Assembly (NCBI GenBank): GCA_963812675.1
Contig: CAWEWR010000006.1
Coordinates: 124,001-188,000 of the forward strand
DNA from: AP-15 sp963812675
GTDB lineage: Bacteria; Pseudomonadota; Alphaproteobacteria; ATCC43930; CGMCC-115725
Reading direction: 5' to 3'
DNA: 64,000 nucleotides
Below are positions 1 through 8,408 of the stretch, one piece after another. The stretch's first letter is position 1. Each line of letters starts with the position of its first letter. The position numbers were made by a program, and so were the translations under genes. Under the pieces are notes generated by a model that had not been told where the DNA came from, ran no database searches, and saw nothing but the letters and a program-made list of their open reading frames with translations.

Positions 1-2
1 CG

Positions 3-326
3 CTGCCCGGCCGGGGAGCCGGGGATGGGCCGGGTGAAGCCGCGGATTTTGTCGGCCTCGAAATCTCCGATACCGGCACCGGTATGCCCCCCGAAATACT
101 GGCGCGGGCGTTCGAACCGTTCTTTACGAGCAAGGGACCGGAAAAAGGCACCGGTCTCGGCCTCAGCTTGGTCTATGGGTTTGCTCGCCAATCCGGAGGC
201 TCCGCGTCGATCCGCAGCGAGGTCGGCCGCGGCACGGCGGTGACCCTGCTGCTGCCGCGGGCCCGCGAGGCCGGTACCGCGGACGAACCGGGCGTGATAA
301 GCTTGCCCTCGGACGCTTCAGCGTGA
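3..326 (+). CDS. C-terminal end of a sensor histidine kinase (5' truncated by window edge)
   Basis: Only the end of the HATPase_c ATP-binding domain is in the window. The reading frame is open from base 3 and shows the G1 box (DTGTGM), the F box (FEPFFTSK) and the G2 box (GTGLGLS), followed by a short tail after the last beta strand. There is no receiver domain after the kinase core, so any phosphotransfer partner would be a separate protein. The F-box and G2 wording closely resembles that of the hybrid kinase at 30341-32032, so both belong to the HWE/NtrB-like PAS-kinase type common in alphaproteobacteria. The sensory half lies outside the window, so the signal cannot be named. Confidence 0.85.
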   Translation: MPGRGAGDGPGEAADFVGLEISDTGTGMPPEILARAFEPFFTSKGPEKGTGLGLSLVYGFARQSGGSASIRSEVGRGTAVTLLLPRAREAGTADEPGVISLPSDASA

Positions 327-378
327 AACTCTGCCGTAGGAAACTTTGCGATCTGGCGGGATATTCGGAGGGAACGAA

Positions 379-1302
379 ATGCGCATCGTGATCGTCGGCC
401 AGCAGGCCTTCGGCAAAGCCGTGCTGGAGGCCTTTATCGCGCGCGGGGACCAGGTAGCCGGCGTGTTTGCGGCGCCGGAGCGCCCGGGCGCCAGGCCCGA
501 CCCGCTCGTCGTGGCGGCGCAAGAGCGCGGGCTGACCGTCCATCGCCATGCCAAATACTCGAGCGATGAAGCAAAACAGGCGCTCGCCGACCTCGACGCC
601 GATCTCGGCGTCATGGCCTATGTCCTCTTATTCGCGCCGCCCGAATTCTGCGCGATCCCGAAGCACGGAATGATCCAGTTCCACCCCTCGCTGCTGCCAT
701 TGCACCGCGGGCCGTCCTCGATCCCGTGGGCAATCATCCGCGGGCGCAGCGAGACCGGGTTGTCGATCTTCCGCCCGACCCCGGGTCTCGACGAAGGTCC
801 GGTGATCCTGCAGAAGCGCGTGCCGATCGGGCCCGACGAGACTGCCGGCTCGCTCTATTTCGACAAGATTTTCCCGCTCGGCGTGGAAGCGCTGGTGCAG
901 GCCGCCGATCTGGTCGTTTCGGGTCGCGCGACCGAAACGACGCAGGACGAAAGCCGCGCCACCTACGAGGGCTGGGTGCGCGAGGCCGAGTCCCGTATCA
1001 ACTGGGCGACCCATGTCGACTTCGTGTACGACCTGATCCGCGGCTGCAACCCGGCGCCCGGCGCCTGGACCACGGCCGGGGAGCGCAAGCTCTACCTGTT
1101 CGACGCGCGCAAGATCATCGCCCCGACCTTTGGCGCGGTGCGCGGACGCAAGACCGGCGAGGTCGTCTCGGTCGGCGAGGCGGGCATGCGGATCCTCGCC
1201 CAGGGCGGCTTCGTCGAGGTGTCGCGGGTGCGTCTCGACGATGGAGCCAAGATCGCCGCGACCGATGCAGGGATCGTCGAAGGGACCGTGCTCGGCGGTT
1301 AA
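379..1302 (+). CDS. Formyltransferase-family protein (Fmt/ArnA-N type)
   Basis: A 307-residue protein with an N-terminal formyl-transferase fold (MRIVIVGQQAFGKAVLEAF start) and the family signature HPSLLPLHRG near residue 105, where His and the downstream Asp form the one-carbon transfer site using 10-formyltetrahydrofolate. The C-terminal third resembles the OB-fold cap of methionyl-tRNA formyltransferase and 10-formyl-THF hydrolase or dehydrogenase N-domains. The start at 379 was chosen over the in-frame upstream ATG because GGAGG lies 8 bases before it. The gene is followed after 19 bases by a suhB-like gene on the same strand. The formyl acceptor is not known; it is unlikely to be the main Fmt because no def gene is adjacent. 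Confidence 0.8.
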   Translation: MRIVIVGQQAFGKAVLEAFIARGDQVAGVFAAPERPGARPDPLVVAAQERGLTVHRHAKYSSDEAKQALADLDADLGVMAYVLLFAPPEFCAIPKHGMIQFHPSLLPLHRGPSSIPWAIIRGRSETGLSIFRPTPGLDEGPVILQKRVPIGPDETAGSLYFDKIFPLGVEALVQAADLVVSGRATETTQDESRATYEGWVREAESRINWATHVDFVYDLIRGCNPAPGAWTTAGERKLYLFDARKIIAPTFGAVRGRKTGEVVSVGEAGMRILAQGGFVEVSRVRLDDGAKIAATDAGIVEGTVLGG

Positions 1303-1321
1303 CTCCGTCGAAATCGTCGCG

Positions 1322-2137
1322 ATGGCCGTTCGCTCACCAATCCTCAACGTCATGGGAAACGCCGCGCTGAAGGCGGCGCGCGGCCTTATTCGTGATTTCG
1401 GTGAGGTCGAGCAGCTGCAAGTCTCGGTGAAGGGTGCCGGCGAATTCGTCTCGACTGCCGATCTTAAGGCCGAGCGCACGCTCAAGGCCGAGCTGAAGAG
1501 GGCGCGCCCCGGCTATGCGATGCTGTTCGAGGAGAGCGGGGCGGAAGCAGGATCGGACCCGCGGCACCGCTGGATTGTCGATCCGTTGGACGGCACGACG
1601 AATTTTCTGCACGGCATCCCTCATTTCGCGATCTCGATCGGGCTCGAACGCGACGGCGAAATCGTCGCCGGCGTGATCTACGAGCCCATTCGTGACGAGA
1701 TGTATTGGGCGGAGAAAGGGGCGGGCGCGTACGTCAACGATCGCCGCCTGAGGGTCTCCGCCCGCCGCCAGCTCGGCGAGGCGGTCATCGGCACCGGCAT
1801 GCCGTTTGGCGACCGTTCCGACCAGCCAACTTACATGGCCACGCTCGCGGCGGTGATGGATGCGACGAGCGGCGTCCGGCGCATGGGCTCGGCAGCGCTC
1901 GACCTCGCCTATGTCGCGGCCGGCCGCTTCGACGGGTTTTGGGAGTTCGCATTGTCGCCTTGGGACATCGCCGCCGGGCTCCTCCTCGTCCGCGAAGCGG
2001 GCGGGTACGTCAGCGATATGGCCGGCGGTCACGGCATGATGTCCAGCGGCGACGTCCTGGCGGCGAATTCCCACCTGCACCTGCCGCTCGCCGCCTTGAT
2101 CAAGGAGGCGATGCGCGCCGGCCGGGCGGCGTTTTGA
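1322..2137 (+). CDS. suhB: Inositol-1-monophosphatase family protein (SuhB-like)
   Basis: A 271-residue FIG-superfamily phosphatase that hydrolyses inositol or related sugar phosphates in the cytoplasm using two to three Mg ions. The metal-binding signature WIVDPLDGTTNF is at about residues 80-91, the EE pair (LFEESG) at about residue 65, and the second metal motif WDIAAGLLLVREAGG is near residue 215. Length is typical of SuhB. The start is ATG 1322, 19 bases after the formyltransferase stop, suggesting co-transcription. In many proteobacteria SuhB also binds RNA polymerase; nothing in this sequence tests that role. Confidence 0.88.
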   Translation: MAVRSPILNVMGNAALKAARGLIRDFGEVEQLQVSVKGAGEFVSTADLKAERTLKAELKRARPGYAMLFEESGAEAGSDPRHRWIVDPLDGTTNFLHGIPHFAISIGLERDGEIVAGVIYEPIRDEMYWAEKGAGAYVNDRRLRVSARRQLGEAVIGTGMPFGDRSDQPTYMATLAAVMDATSGVRRMGSAALDLAYVAAGRFDGFWEFALSPWDIAAGLLLVREAGGYVSDMAGGHGMMSSGDVLAANSHLHLPLAALIKEAMRAGRAAF

Positions 2138-2157
2138 ATTCGTTCTGTAGTCTCGCT

Positions 2158-2190
2158 GTAGGATGGGTTGAGCTGAGCGAAACCCATGGT
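2158..2190. repeat. Dispersed repeat of the GTAGGATGGGTTGAGC...AACCCAT type
   Basis: The stretch contains two inverted arms, ATGGGTT and AACCCAT, around an AGC-rich centre. It matches a short palindromic repeat known from many proteobacterial intergenic regions. It lies just after the suhB stop codon. A second hairpin follows at 2326-2357 (10-bp stem ACCTTCCCGT/ACGGGAAGGT). The stretch 2138-2444 holds no convincing gene. Confidence 0.5.
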
Positions 2191-2325
2191 GGCGGCTTGC
2201 CCGGGCCGTAGGCCGTGAACCCAACAAAGTACCGGTTCGAAATCCGCGAGGAGTGGGTCCGCAAAGGGTCGGTGAAGGGACCTTCGCCGGAACGTGCGGC
2301 AACGACTAGGTAGCGCCGATTGCGG

Positions 2326-2357
2326 ACCTTCCCGTCCTCACCCCGGAACGGGAAGGT
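2326..2357. repeat. Perfect 10-bp inverted repeat in the suhB-esterase gap
   Basis: ACCTTCCCGT at 2326-2335 pairs perfectly with ACGGGAAGGT at 2348-2357 around a 12-base loop. No T-run follows on either strand, so this is more likely a structured dispersed repeat than a standard intrinsic terminator. It lies between the end of suhB and the end of the convergent esterase pseudogene, where a bidirectional terminator would be expected. Confidence 0.4.
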
Positions 2358-2444
2358 TCGACCTAAACCGGAAGTTCGATCTACCGCCGCTTGGTGCCAA
2401 TTCCGGACCTTCAGTGCCTGCCGGGGTCACGGCGTCAACGGTCG

Positions 2445-4165
2445 TCATGGGTCGTGACCATAGTTGCGGTCGCGATCGTCGATCGGGACGATCGGGTAAT
2501 TATCGCCGTCGTTGAGGTATTTCGGGGCTGGTGGTTGGTTGTCGTCGCGGTCGCCGTCATCGACGCACGCAAAGCTGCTGGCTTTTGTCGGATCGCCCAC
2601 GCCCTTGTACCGCGGCAGCTCCGGATAGGGGCAGACAGGGCGTGAAAAGGCCGTCACGCCACCCGTCACCTTGTACGCAATGATCTGATCCGGCGCGATG
2701 CCCTGCTCAACCCATTCCACGAGCGGGTCCAGTGCAAGCCGAGCTATGCCTGGGGGGAAAGTGGGGCCGACGGGAAGCGTGTCTCCCTCGACAGTGTCCG
2801 GCCCGGCGCCGCTATCACAGTGCCCCACCCCCGGAAACAGGAACAGCCGGGCGAAGTCCTGTGTGCGGCGCAGAGCCTCCTTCCGCTCTCTGCCATCGTG
2901 CCGACCTTCTCGCCTCTGGCTGGTGATGAGTCCCTCATAATAAGCAACCGTGTTCAGCGTTGGCACTGCGGGATCAGCGAAGCCATGAGCGAGGATCAGC
3001 TTGCCGCCGCGCGACTTGAATTCGTCGAGGTCCGCCGTGTTTGCGTTGAGCCTTGCCGCCATCGCCTCGTCAAGCCTATACATGTCACGGTCGAAATCGA
3101 ACGTCAGCCAGTCAAAGTCATTGCCGAAGACCCAGTACGTCGAAGCACCCGTCGCAGCTGCTGGCGACACCCCAAACAACGGGTTGCTCTCACTTCCGTG
3201 CACGCGCCCCGCGTAGATCCGCTCACCCGTGCCCGGATTGATCGGTCCTTCGTAATATTCTCGCATTGCCGCAGCCTGCGGCGCCGTCAGGCACGTGGCC
3301 GCGTCGCCAGCTCCGCCCGTGCACTGGAGCGCGGCCGGATCCAAACGGCAGTCCCGCGGGTCGGTGAGAAAATTGTCCGAGCTCAAACCACCATCCTTGC
3401 CCGCGCATTGCCTTACGATTGCCGCAGTGATCAGGGTCCGCTGGACCATACTGACGGGGCTGCTATTGAATGCCTGATAATCCCAGACATGGCCCGCCGC
3501 CTGATGCGTCATGTTCATCACGGACGCGCCCGCGACGATGCCGTCGTAGTCGCCGGGGAACTGCAGCGCTTCGTGCAGCGCTTGCCCGCCGCCGACCGAG
3601 CACCCAAAAAATACGAGTATTTCGCAGGCTCGCTATAGAAGGCCTTGATGATCTGCTTGGAACGCACCGTCATCAGATTGGTCGATCGGGTAGCATAGTC
3701 GATCTGCTTCTCGGGATGCCCGGTCAGTATCCGGCCGCCAAGGGGATCGGTCGCCGCCGGCGACGTGCCCATGTCGGTGTTGGCCACGGCATAGCCGAGC
3801 TGGAGAAAATAGGCCAAGGTAGGATAGAGAATAAGCCCTGCAATGCCGCCGTTGCCGGTCCCCAGATATCTTTCGTTCCAGTGAGAATACGGCATCCACA
3901 CCTCGATCTTGATGTCCGAGTCCGAGGTCGGCGTCAACGTGGCGGCGATCCGGCAAAACGCCGGCAGATCGGTAAAGACCTCGCCATCGGGTGCGGTATA
4001 AGTCCCGGCTGGTATTGACTGGGCATCCGTGATTGTGGTGTCCGGCAACGCCAGGCCGGCCAGGCTCGCGCATGTCGCCGCCGCGGCCGGTGTTGCGCCG
4101 ACGCCGAGAAGCGCCGCGGAGAGCGCGCTCGCGGCACCGCAGAGGCCTTTTAATACGCACCTCAT
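2445..4165 (-). pseudogene. Tannase/feruloyl-esterase family protein, frameshifted
   Basis: Two reading frames together encode one secreted tannase-family serine esterase of about 570 residues. Translation starts at 4165 (GGAGAG ribosome-binding site) with a signal peptide ending near PAAAA, then the alpha/beta-hydrolase core (WNERYLGTGNGG, GYAVANTDMG). The frame is lost at an A6 run at 3606-3611. One more A restores YFFGCSVGGGQALHEALQFP, the catalytic serine motif GCSxGG, then DYDGIVAGA and the rest of the lid domain with the acid and histidine regions (HGFADPAVP, GVGHCDSGAGPD) down to 2445. The break therefore falls in the nucleophile motif and would abolish activity. A homopolymer sequencing error is an equally good explanation. 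Substrate would be a plant phenolic ester. Confidence 0.85.
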
Positions 4166-4201
4166 GGCGGCTCTCCGTGTTCTTGAGCTTGCGTGCGGTG
4201 G

Positions 4202-6013
4202 TCATTCTTCCGGCATTCCGGCCAGCCGAAGCCCGGTGAGATAAGTCGTTTCGTACAGGTCGCGAACCTTGCGCACCCCGAAGTATTCGGCGGCCTTCAA
4301 GCGGGCAATACTCGCAAAGCGACCATCGCTGCTCAGCCTCCGAGCATCGGCGAGCTCGGCTGCGGCGCGTTCGGTTTCACCCTTGAGGGCATAAGCAGAG
4401 GCGAGTTTGGCGCGGACTAGCGGATGTACCCGATGGGCATTGCGCGCCCTTTCGAGCCAGACAATCGCTTCATCAAAACTTGATTGCAGCAAGTGAACCA
4501 TCCCAATGAATTGATACGAAAGGAAGATGGCGGGATCGCGGGGACTGAGGCGAAGGGATCGCTCGAGAAGGGGGAGCACCTCGTCCATCGACCCGGTAAG
4601 GAATTTGCACCAGCCGAGAGCAGTCATTACCCACGCCAAATTGCGGTCGAGCGAAAGCGCGATCTCGTATTCAGTAATAGCCTCGTCGCATCGTCCTTCC
4701 TCGCGCAGCACCTGGGCCCGCGCTCGCAGCACCTGGCCTTTGGCGTAATGTGCCGCCGGGCTGCGGGGCGATGCCGCTAACGCTTGGTCGGCCAGACCTT
4801 CCGCGCGTGCGATGTCGGCAGCCGCCGAGTCAGCCATTCCATCCATCGTGCGGCCTGTCAACGCGCCCGCCAACCTGCTCTGTACTTCAGCGTACCGGGG
4901 ATCGAGCGCCAGAGCACACTCATACATGCTGATTGCCTCCGCGCGGTTCTCGCGTGTTGCCACCTTGTTCGCTGCGGCGCGTCCGCGGAGAAAGTACTCC
5001 AGCGCGTCGGGATGCTCGGTCGGTCGTGAGGCCTCTGCGGCAATCAGCTCGACGCCGAGTGCAATCGCAATACGGCTCGTGATCTCGTCTTGCAACGCGA
5101 AGAGGTCGCTGATGTCGCCGTTGAACCGCTCGGCCCACAGATGCGCGTCGGTTGCGGCATCGATCAGCTGGGCGTTGACCCGGATCTGGTTGACCGATCG
5201 GCGGACGCTTCCTTCCAGCACATAGCGCACGCCCAGCTCGCGGCCAATCTGCTTTGTGTCGACCCGCTTGCCTTGATAGGTGAACGCCGTATTGCGCGAG
5301 ATCACGAGCATGTGCGCGAGCCGCGACAGATCGGTCGTCAGATCCTCGGTGATCCCGTCCGCGAAATATTGCTGCTCGAGATCATTGCCGAGATTGGCGA
5401 ACGGCAGCACCACGATCGACAGGCGCGGCACGATTGCGGGCTGGGAGATCGGCGGGATGGGGAGAACGCTCGCCGCCGGCAGATCGGCGATGGCCTTGGG
5501 GCGCAACGCGTAGATCCGCACCGGCCGAGCGATGTTCTTGACGCTCTGCTCGCCCAAATCCTCGAAGGCGTAGGCCAGCTTGTCGCGGATCTGGTCGCGT
5601 ACCATCCGCGAGATGCAGATCCCGCCCGGTTCTGCGAGCGCTTCCAGCCGGGCCGCGACATTGACGCCGTCGCCAAAGATGTCGTCGCCGTCGACGATAA
5701 TGTCGCCGAGATTGATCCCGATTCGGAACCTGATTCGGCGGTCCTCGGGCATCCCGGCCTCGCGATCGATCATCGCCCGCTGCAATTCGGCGGCGCAGCG
5801 CACTGCGTCGACGACGCTCGCATATTCGACCAACATCCCGTCGCCGGTCGTCTTAACGATGCGGCCCGAATGCTCGCCGATCTTCGGGTCGACGAGCCCG
5901 CGGCGATGCCTCTTCAGCCGGTCGTGCGTGCCTTCCTCGTCCGCGCCCATCAGGCGCGAATAGCCCGCCACATCGGCGGCCAGGATCGCGGCAAGACGGC
6001 GGACAGCGGGCAT
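4202..6013 (-). CDS. Class III adenylate/guanylate cyclase with FlgO-like and TPR domains
   Basis: A 603-residue protein with an N-terminal class III cyclase domain (about residues 5-165) in which both metal-binding aspartates are present, D14 (AADVAGYSRLM) and D58 (TTGDGM). The transition-state Asn-Arg motif is seen in GDGVNVAARLE. It is followed by a FlgO-like region (about 205-325; VVLPFANLGND, GVRYVLEGSVR) and by several TPR-like helical repeats up to the C-terminus. No transmembrane segment is visible, so it probably makes cAMP in the cytoplasm under control of the helical domains. This architecture is expanded in rhizobia. It stands alone between the esterase pseudogene and a long gap. 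Confidence 0.88.
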   Translation of the reverse strand: MPAVRRLAAILAADVAGYSRLMGADEEGTHDRLKRHRRGLVDPKIGEHSGRIVKTTGDGMLVEYASVVDAVRCAAELQRAMIDREAGMPEDRRIRFRIGINLGDIIVDGDDIFGDGVNVAARLEALAEPGGICISRMVRDQIRDKLAYAFEDLGEQSVKNIARPVRIYALRPKAIADLPAASVLPIPPISQPAIVPRLSIVVLPFANLGNDLEQQYFADGITEDLTTDLSRLAHMLVISRNTAFTYQGKRVDTKQIGRELGVRYVLEGSVRRSVNQIRVNAQLIDAATDAHLWAERFNGDISDLFALQDEITSRIAIALGVELIAAEASRPTEHPDALEYFLRGRAAANKVATRENRAEAISMYECALALDPRYAEVQSRLAGALTGRTMDGMADSAAADIARAEGLADQALAASPRSPAAHYAKGQVLRARAQVLREEGRCDEAITEYEIALSLDRNLAWVMTALGWCKFLTGSMDEVLPLLERSLRLSPRDPAIFLSYQFIGMVHLLQSSFDEAIVWLERARNAHRVHPLVRAKLASAYALKGETERAAAELADARRLSSDGRFASIARLKAAEYFGVRKVRDLYETTYLTGLRLAGMPEE

Positions 6014-6656
6014 TGCTCACCCGGGCGTTCTGGTCTTCACGGAAGTTTACCCTAAGATTGTCAAAGGCCCCACTCCTATGACGTGGATCGAGCCCCGCCG
6101 CCTGAAGATCCTTCAATAGGGCCGTAGATCGCGCTGACCGTGAAGCAGCCTCTGGGCCCACGTCGACACACGCGTAAAACTCCAGCGCGACGGGCCTTCG
6201 GCTGGTGAAACCCGCCTCCATAACGGAGATAAAGCCAAAAAAGTTGCGAGCGGGCCCCGTAATGCCCATAAGGCAGATCGAGGGCCCTATCCGTCTGCTG
6301 AGGGTCAACTTTCAGTAGATGGAGGCAGCCCGGAACGTCCGCTGTCCACCCTCTTGTGCCGATCGTAGTGGGCGCCTGCGAGCGACCGGAAAGGGGCATG
6401 AACAGCGGTTCCCGCCGCGAAGGCTGACCGGCCGTTGTGGGGTCGAAAGCGGACGGTGGCCGTCGATGTCGATGTTGGCTCACACCGCGGTCTGTTGACA
6501 ATACAGCAATAAACTGCTAGGGTCGCCAGTTGCCAATGCGTCGGGAGTTATCGTCGTGAGCATGGCCAGTTATCGCGGTGTTAGCGGTGTCGTCGCGTTC
6601 CACCCACGTTTCTTTGACCTTTCCGTCGCCGCGAAGCGTGGGAAACGAAAAGCCGA

Positions 6657-6698
6657 GCCTGATCTGGACCTGATAAAACAGGTGGAACAGGTAGCAAC
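6657..6698 (+). repeat. Remnant of a DUF5681-type leader (PDLDxIKQ), copy 1
   Basis: The bases GCCTGATCTGGACCTGATAA and the following ACAGGTGGAACAGG match, with a few changes, the stretch at 41709-41743. Both encode a PDLDxIKQ peptide, which resembles the start of the DUF5681 family (IKQGxQ...GRSGNPAGRPxG) found in phage-derived or mobile gene sets. Here the similarity stops after about 14 codons, so it is a decayed fragment. Confidence 0.45.
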
Positions 6699-6795
6699 GT
6701 TGGTTTGGAGAGACTTGCCCCGCGTTTGCCGGATTCGAGTATGGGATCACCGGGCGGTAGTGATTTCCTCGTATTGCCGATTTGTCAATGATTAG

Positions 6796-6833
6796 TTTCG
6801 CTGATATTTCGCTGCAAAAAACAGCAAAAACAG
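6796..6833. repeat. Dispersed CGCTG...CAGC element, copy 1
   Basis: TTTCGCTGCAAAAAACAGC and its surroundings match the element at 28812-28850 in arrangement: CGCTG, T-run, CGCTGCA, A-rich stretch, AACAGC, A-run, CAG. Similar AT-rich spacer elements are common in rhizobial genomes. No coding role is evident. Confidence 0.45.
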
Positions 6834-6887
6834 TTGGTGTTCAGTTTCATTCACACGATTCGGCAGGCTATGGAGCACCTCGCCCAT

Positions 6888-6953
6888 CCCGCTTCACCGG
6901 CGAAAGCCGGTGTCCACGGCAGAGGTGGATTCCGGCTTTCGCCGGAAAAGCGA
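6888..6953. repeat. Double palindrome of the CACCGGCGAAAGCCGGTG class
   Basis: Two palindromic arms occur head to head: CACCGGCGAAAGCCGGTG near 6895 and TTCCGGCTTTCGCCGGAA near 6930, separated by a short GTCCACGGCAGAGGTGGA spacer. This is the widespread proteobacterial intergenic unit that gives RxPxWxPAFAG-like peptides when translated by chance. It may form an RNA hairpin or act as a REP-like sequence. Confidence 0.6.
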
Positions 6954-7234
6954 GGAGCGGACGTCAGTTGAATTATCTGAATGGTTCTGAGCACTAGGAG
7001 CGGCCGAGCGCGACTGTTTGCGAAAGGGCGGTCCGGCAGCTGCCGGCCCCCATCCGGCGGTTCCACTGCCGACCCGTTCCTCTGCCAAGTTCGGAGATTT
7101 TGTTGTTGCGCCAGTGCCCGATGCGCTACCCTCGCTGATTGTTCGGCGCGGAGGTGTACCCGCGCGCCGCTGCGGGGGGTCTTCGAGTAACAGTGATCGT
7201 TCCGGGCGATTCCTAGTGGCGGCGAATTGACGGG

Positions 7235-8389
7235 ATGACCCAATCACGGCGTTTCCTGATCCGGATGGTCCTGTTCCTGGTGGCGGTGGCGGGATTGGCC
7301 GCGTTGCTGGGACGCCCCCTGGTCAACGCGTTCATGGGCAATCCTGCGGTGAACGGCGTCATTCTCGGCATCCTGATCGCCGGTATCGCTTATATTTTCC
7401 GCCAAGTGCTGTCGCTCGATCCCGAGCTCCGATGGATCGAGGGCTTTCGCAACCACGAATCCGGTGGGGGCGATTCGGCGGCAGATCAGGCGGCGCCGAG
7501 GCTGCTCGGATCGATGGCCCGGATGCTCGAGGCGCAGCAGGGCCGGCGCGTCAGCCTATCGGCGACCTCGTTGCAGGCGCTCCTCGACGGGATCGCGTCG
7601 CGGCTCAATGAAACGCGCGAGACCTCGCGATACCTGATTGGCGTACTTATCTTTCTCGGTCTTCTCGGGACGTTTTACGGGCTCCTCGAGACGGTACGCT
7701 CGGTGGGCGACGTGCTCGGTGCGCTGAACATTGGGGCCAATGACGTGGCTCGGGCGTTTGCCGATCTCAAATCCGGCTTGGAGTCGCCGCTTCACGGTAT
7801 GAGCACGGCGTTCAGCGCATCTTTGTTCGGGCTCGCCGGCAGCCTTGTCCTGGGCTTTCTGGACCTGCAAGCCGGCCAGGCGCAGAACCGGTTCTACAAC
7901 GAGCTCGAGGAGTCGCTGTCGGCGTATACACGGCTCTCCGGCGGCCCGTTGAGCGAGGCGGGAGACGGATCGGTGCCGGCCTACATTCAGGCGTTGCTCG
8001 AGCAGACTGCCGACAGCCTCGAAAACCTCCAGCGCATCATCGCTCGCGGCGAGGAGAGCCGGATCGGCGCCAATGCCACGCTCGCGAGCCTGACCGATCG
8101 TCTCGGCGTTCTCGGGGAGCAGATGAAGGCCGGCCAGATCCTGATGGTGCGCCTCGCCGAAAATCAGTTGGAACTGCGGCCGTCCCTTGCCCGGCTTGCC
8201 GAAGCGGTCGAGAACTCGCTCGGCCACGACGACGTGCTCCGGAGCCATCTGCGCAACATCGAAGCCTATGTCGCCCGGCTCAGCGAAGACGTGGTCCAGG
8301 GCCGGGAGCAAAGCGTACAGGATCTACGTGGCGACATCCGCATCGTCGCCCGCACCATCGCCGCCCTGGCGGAAGACGCCCGGCGCTGA
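7235..8389 (+). CDS. MotA/TolQ/ExbB-like proton-channel protein
   Basis: A 384-residue inner-membrane protein with four predicted transmembrane segments at about residues 8-27, 38-57, 136-155 and 195-214. The third and fourth segments and the loop between them (LGLLGTFYGLLETV, then LKSGLESPLHGMSTAFSASLFGLAGS) carry the MotA/ExbB channel signature. After the last helix there is a cytoplasmic helical tail of about 170 residues. The next gene starts 19 bases later and encodes the OmpA-domain partner, so the two probably form a proton-driven stator or channel complex. No flagellar, Tol or Ton genes are nearby. ZorA of the Zorya defence system has a similar fold, but ZorC, ZorD and ZorE are not present here. 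Confidence 0.82.
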   Translation: MTQSRRFLIRMVLFLVAVAGLAALLGRPLVNAFMGNPAVNGVILGILIAGIAYIFRQVLSLDPELRWIEGFRNHESGGGDSAADQAAPRLLGSMARMLEAQQGRRVSLSATSLQALLDGIASRLNETRETSRYLIGVLIFLGLLGTFYGLLETVRSVGDVLGALNIGANDVARAFADLKSGLESPLHGMSTAFSASLFGLAGSLVLGFLDLQAGQAQNRFYNELEESLSAYTRLSGGPLSEAGDGSVPAYIQALLEQTADSLENLQRIIARGEESRIGANATLASLTDRLGVLGEQMKAGQILMVRLAENQLELRPSLARLAEAVENSLGHDDVLRSHLRNIEAYVARLSEDVVQGREQSVQDLRGDIRIVARTIAALAEDARR

Positions 8390-8408
8390 CCGCACTGATC
8401 ATCGGCGC

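Larger units (their letters stand above)
6014..7234. other. 1.2-kb gap without a convincing gene, carrying dispersed repeats
   Basis: No open frame here has a recognisable domain, good codon use and a ribosome-binding site together. The region holds at least three repeat-like elements: a DUF5681-leader-like stretch at 6657-6698, a CGCTG/CAGC-rich palindromic element at 6796-6833, and a double palindrome of the CCGGCGAAAGCCGG type at 6888-6953. The divergent promoters of the cyclase gene (6013) and the MotA-like gene (7235) must lie within it. The composition looks like a graveyard of old insertions rather than a hidden operon. Confidence 0.6.

Noticed and set aside
2210..2270. GGTTCGAAATCC resembling a tRNA T-loop
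   Set aside because: No matching acceptor, anticodon or D stem could be drawn around it, and flanking bases do not pair.
5090..6055. 321-codon plus-strand ORF over the cyclase gene
   Set aside because: Antisense shadow of a well-supported gene with clear catalytic motifs.
6076..6501. Long minus-strand ORF in the gap after the cyclase gene
   Set aside because: No domain, no ribosome-binding site, and it spans dispersed-repeat-like sequence; treated as noncoding.
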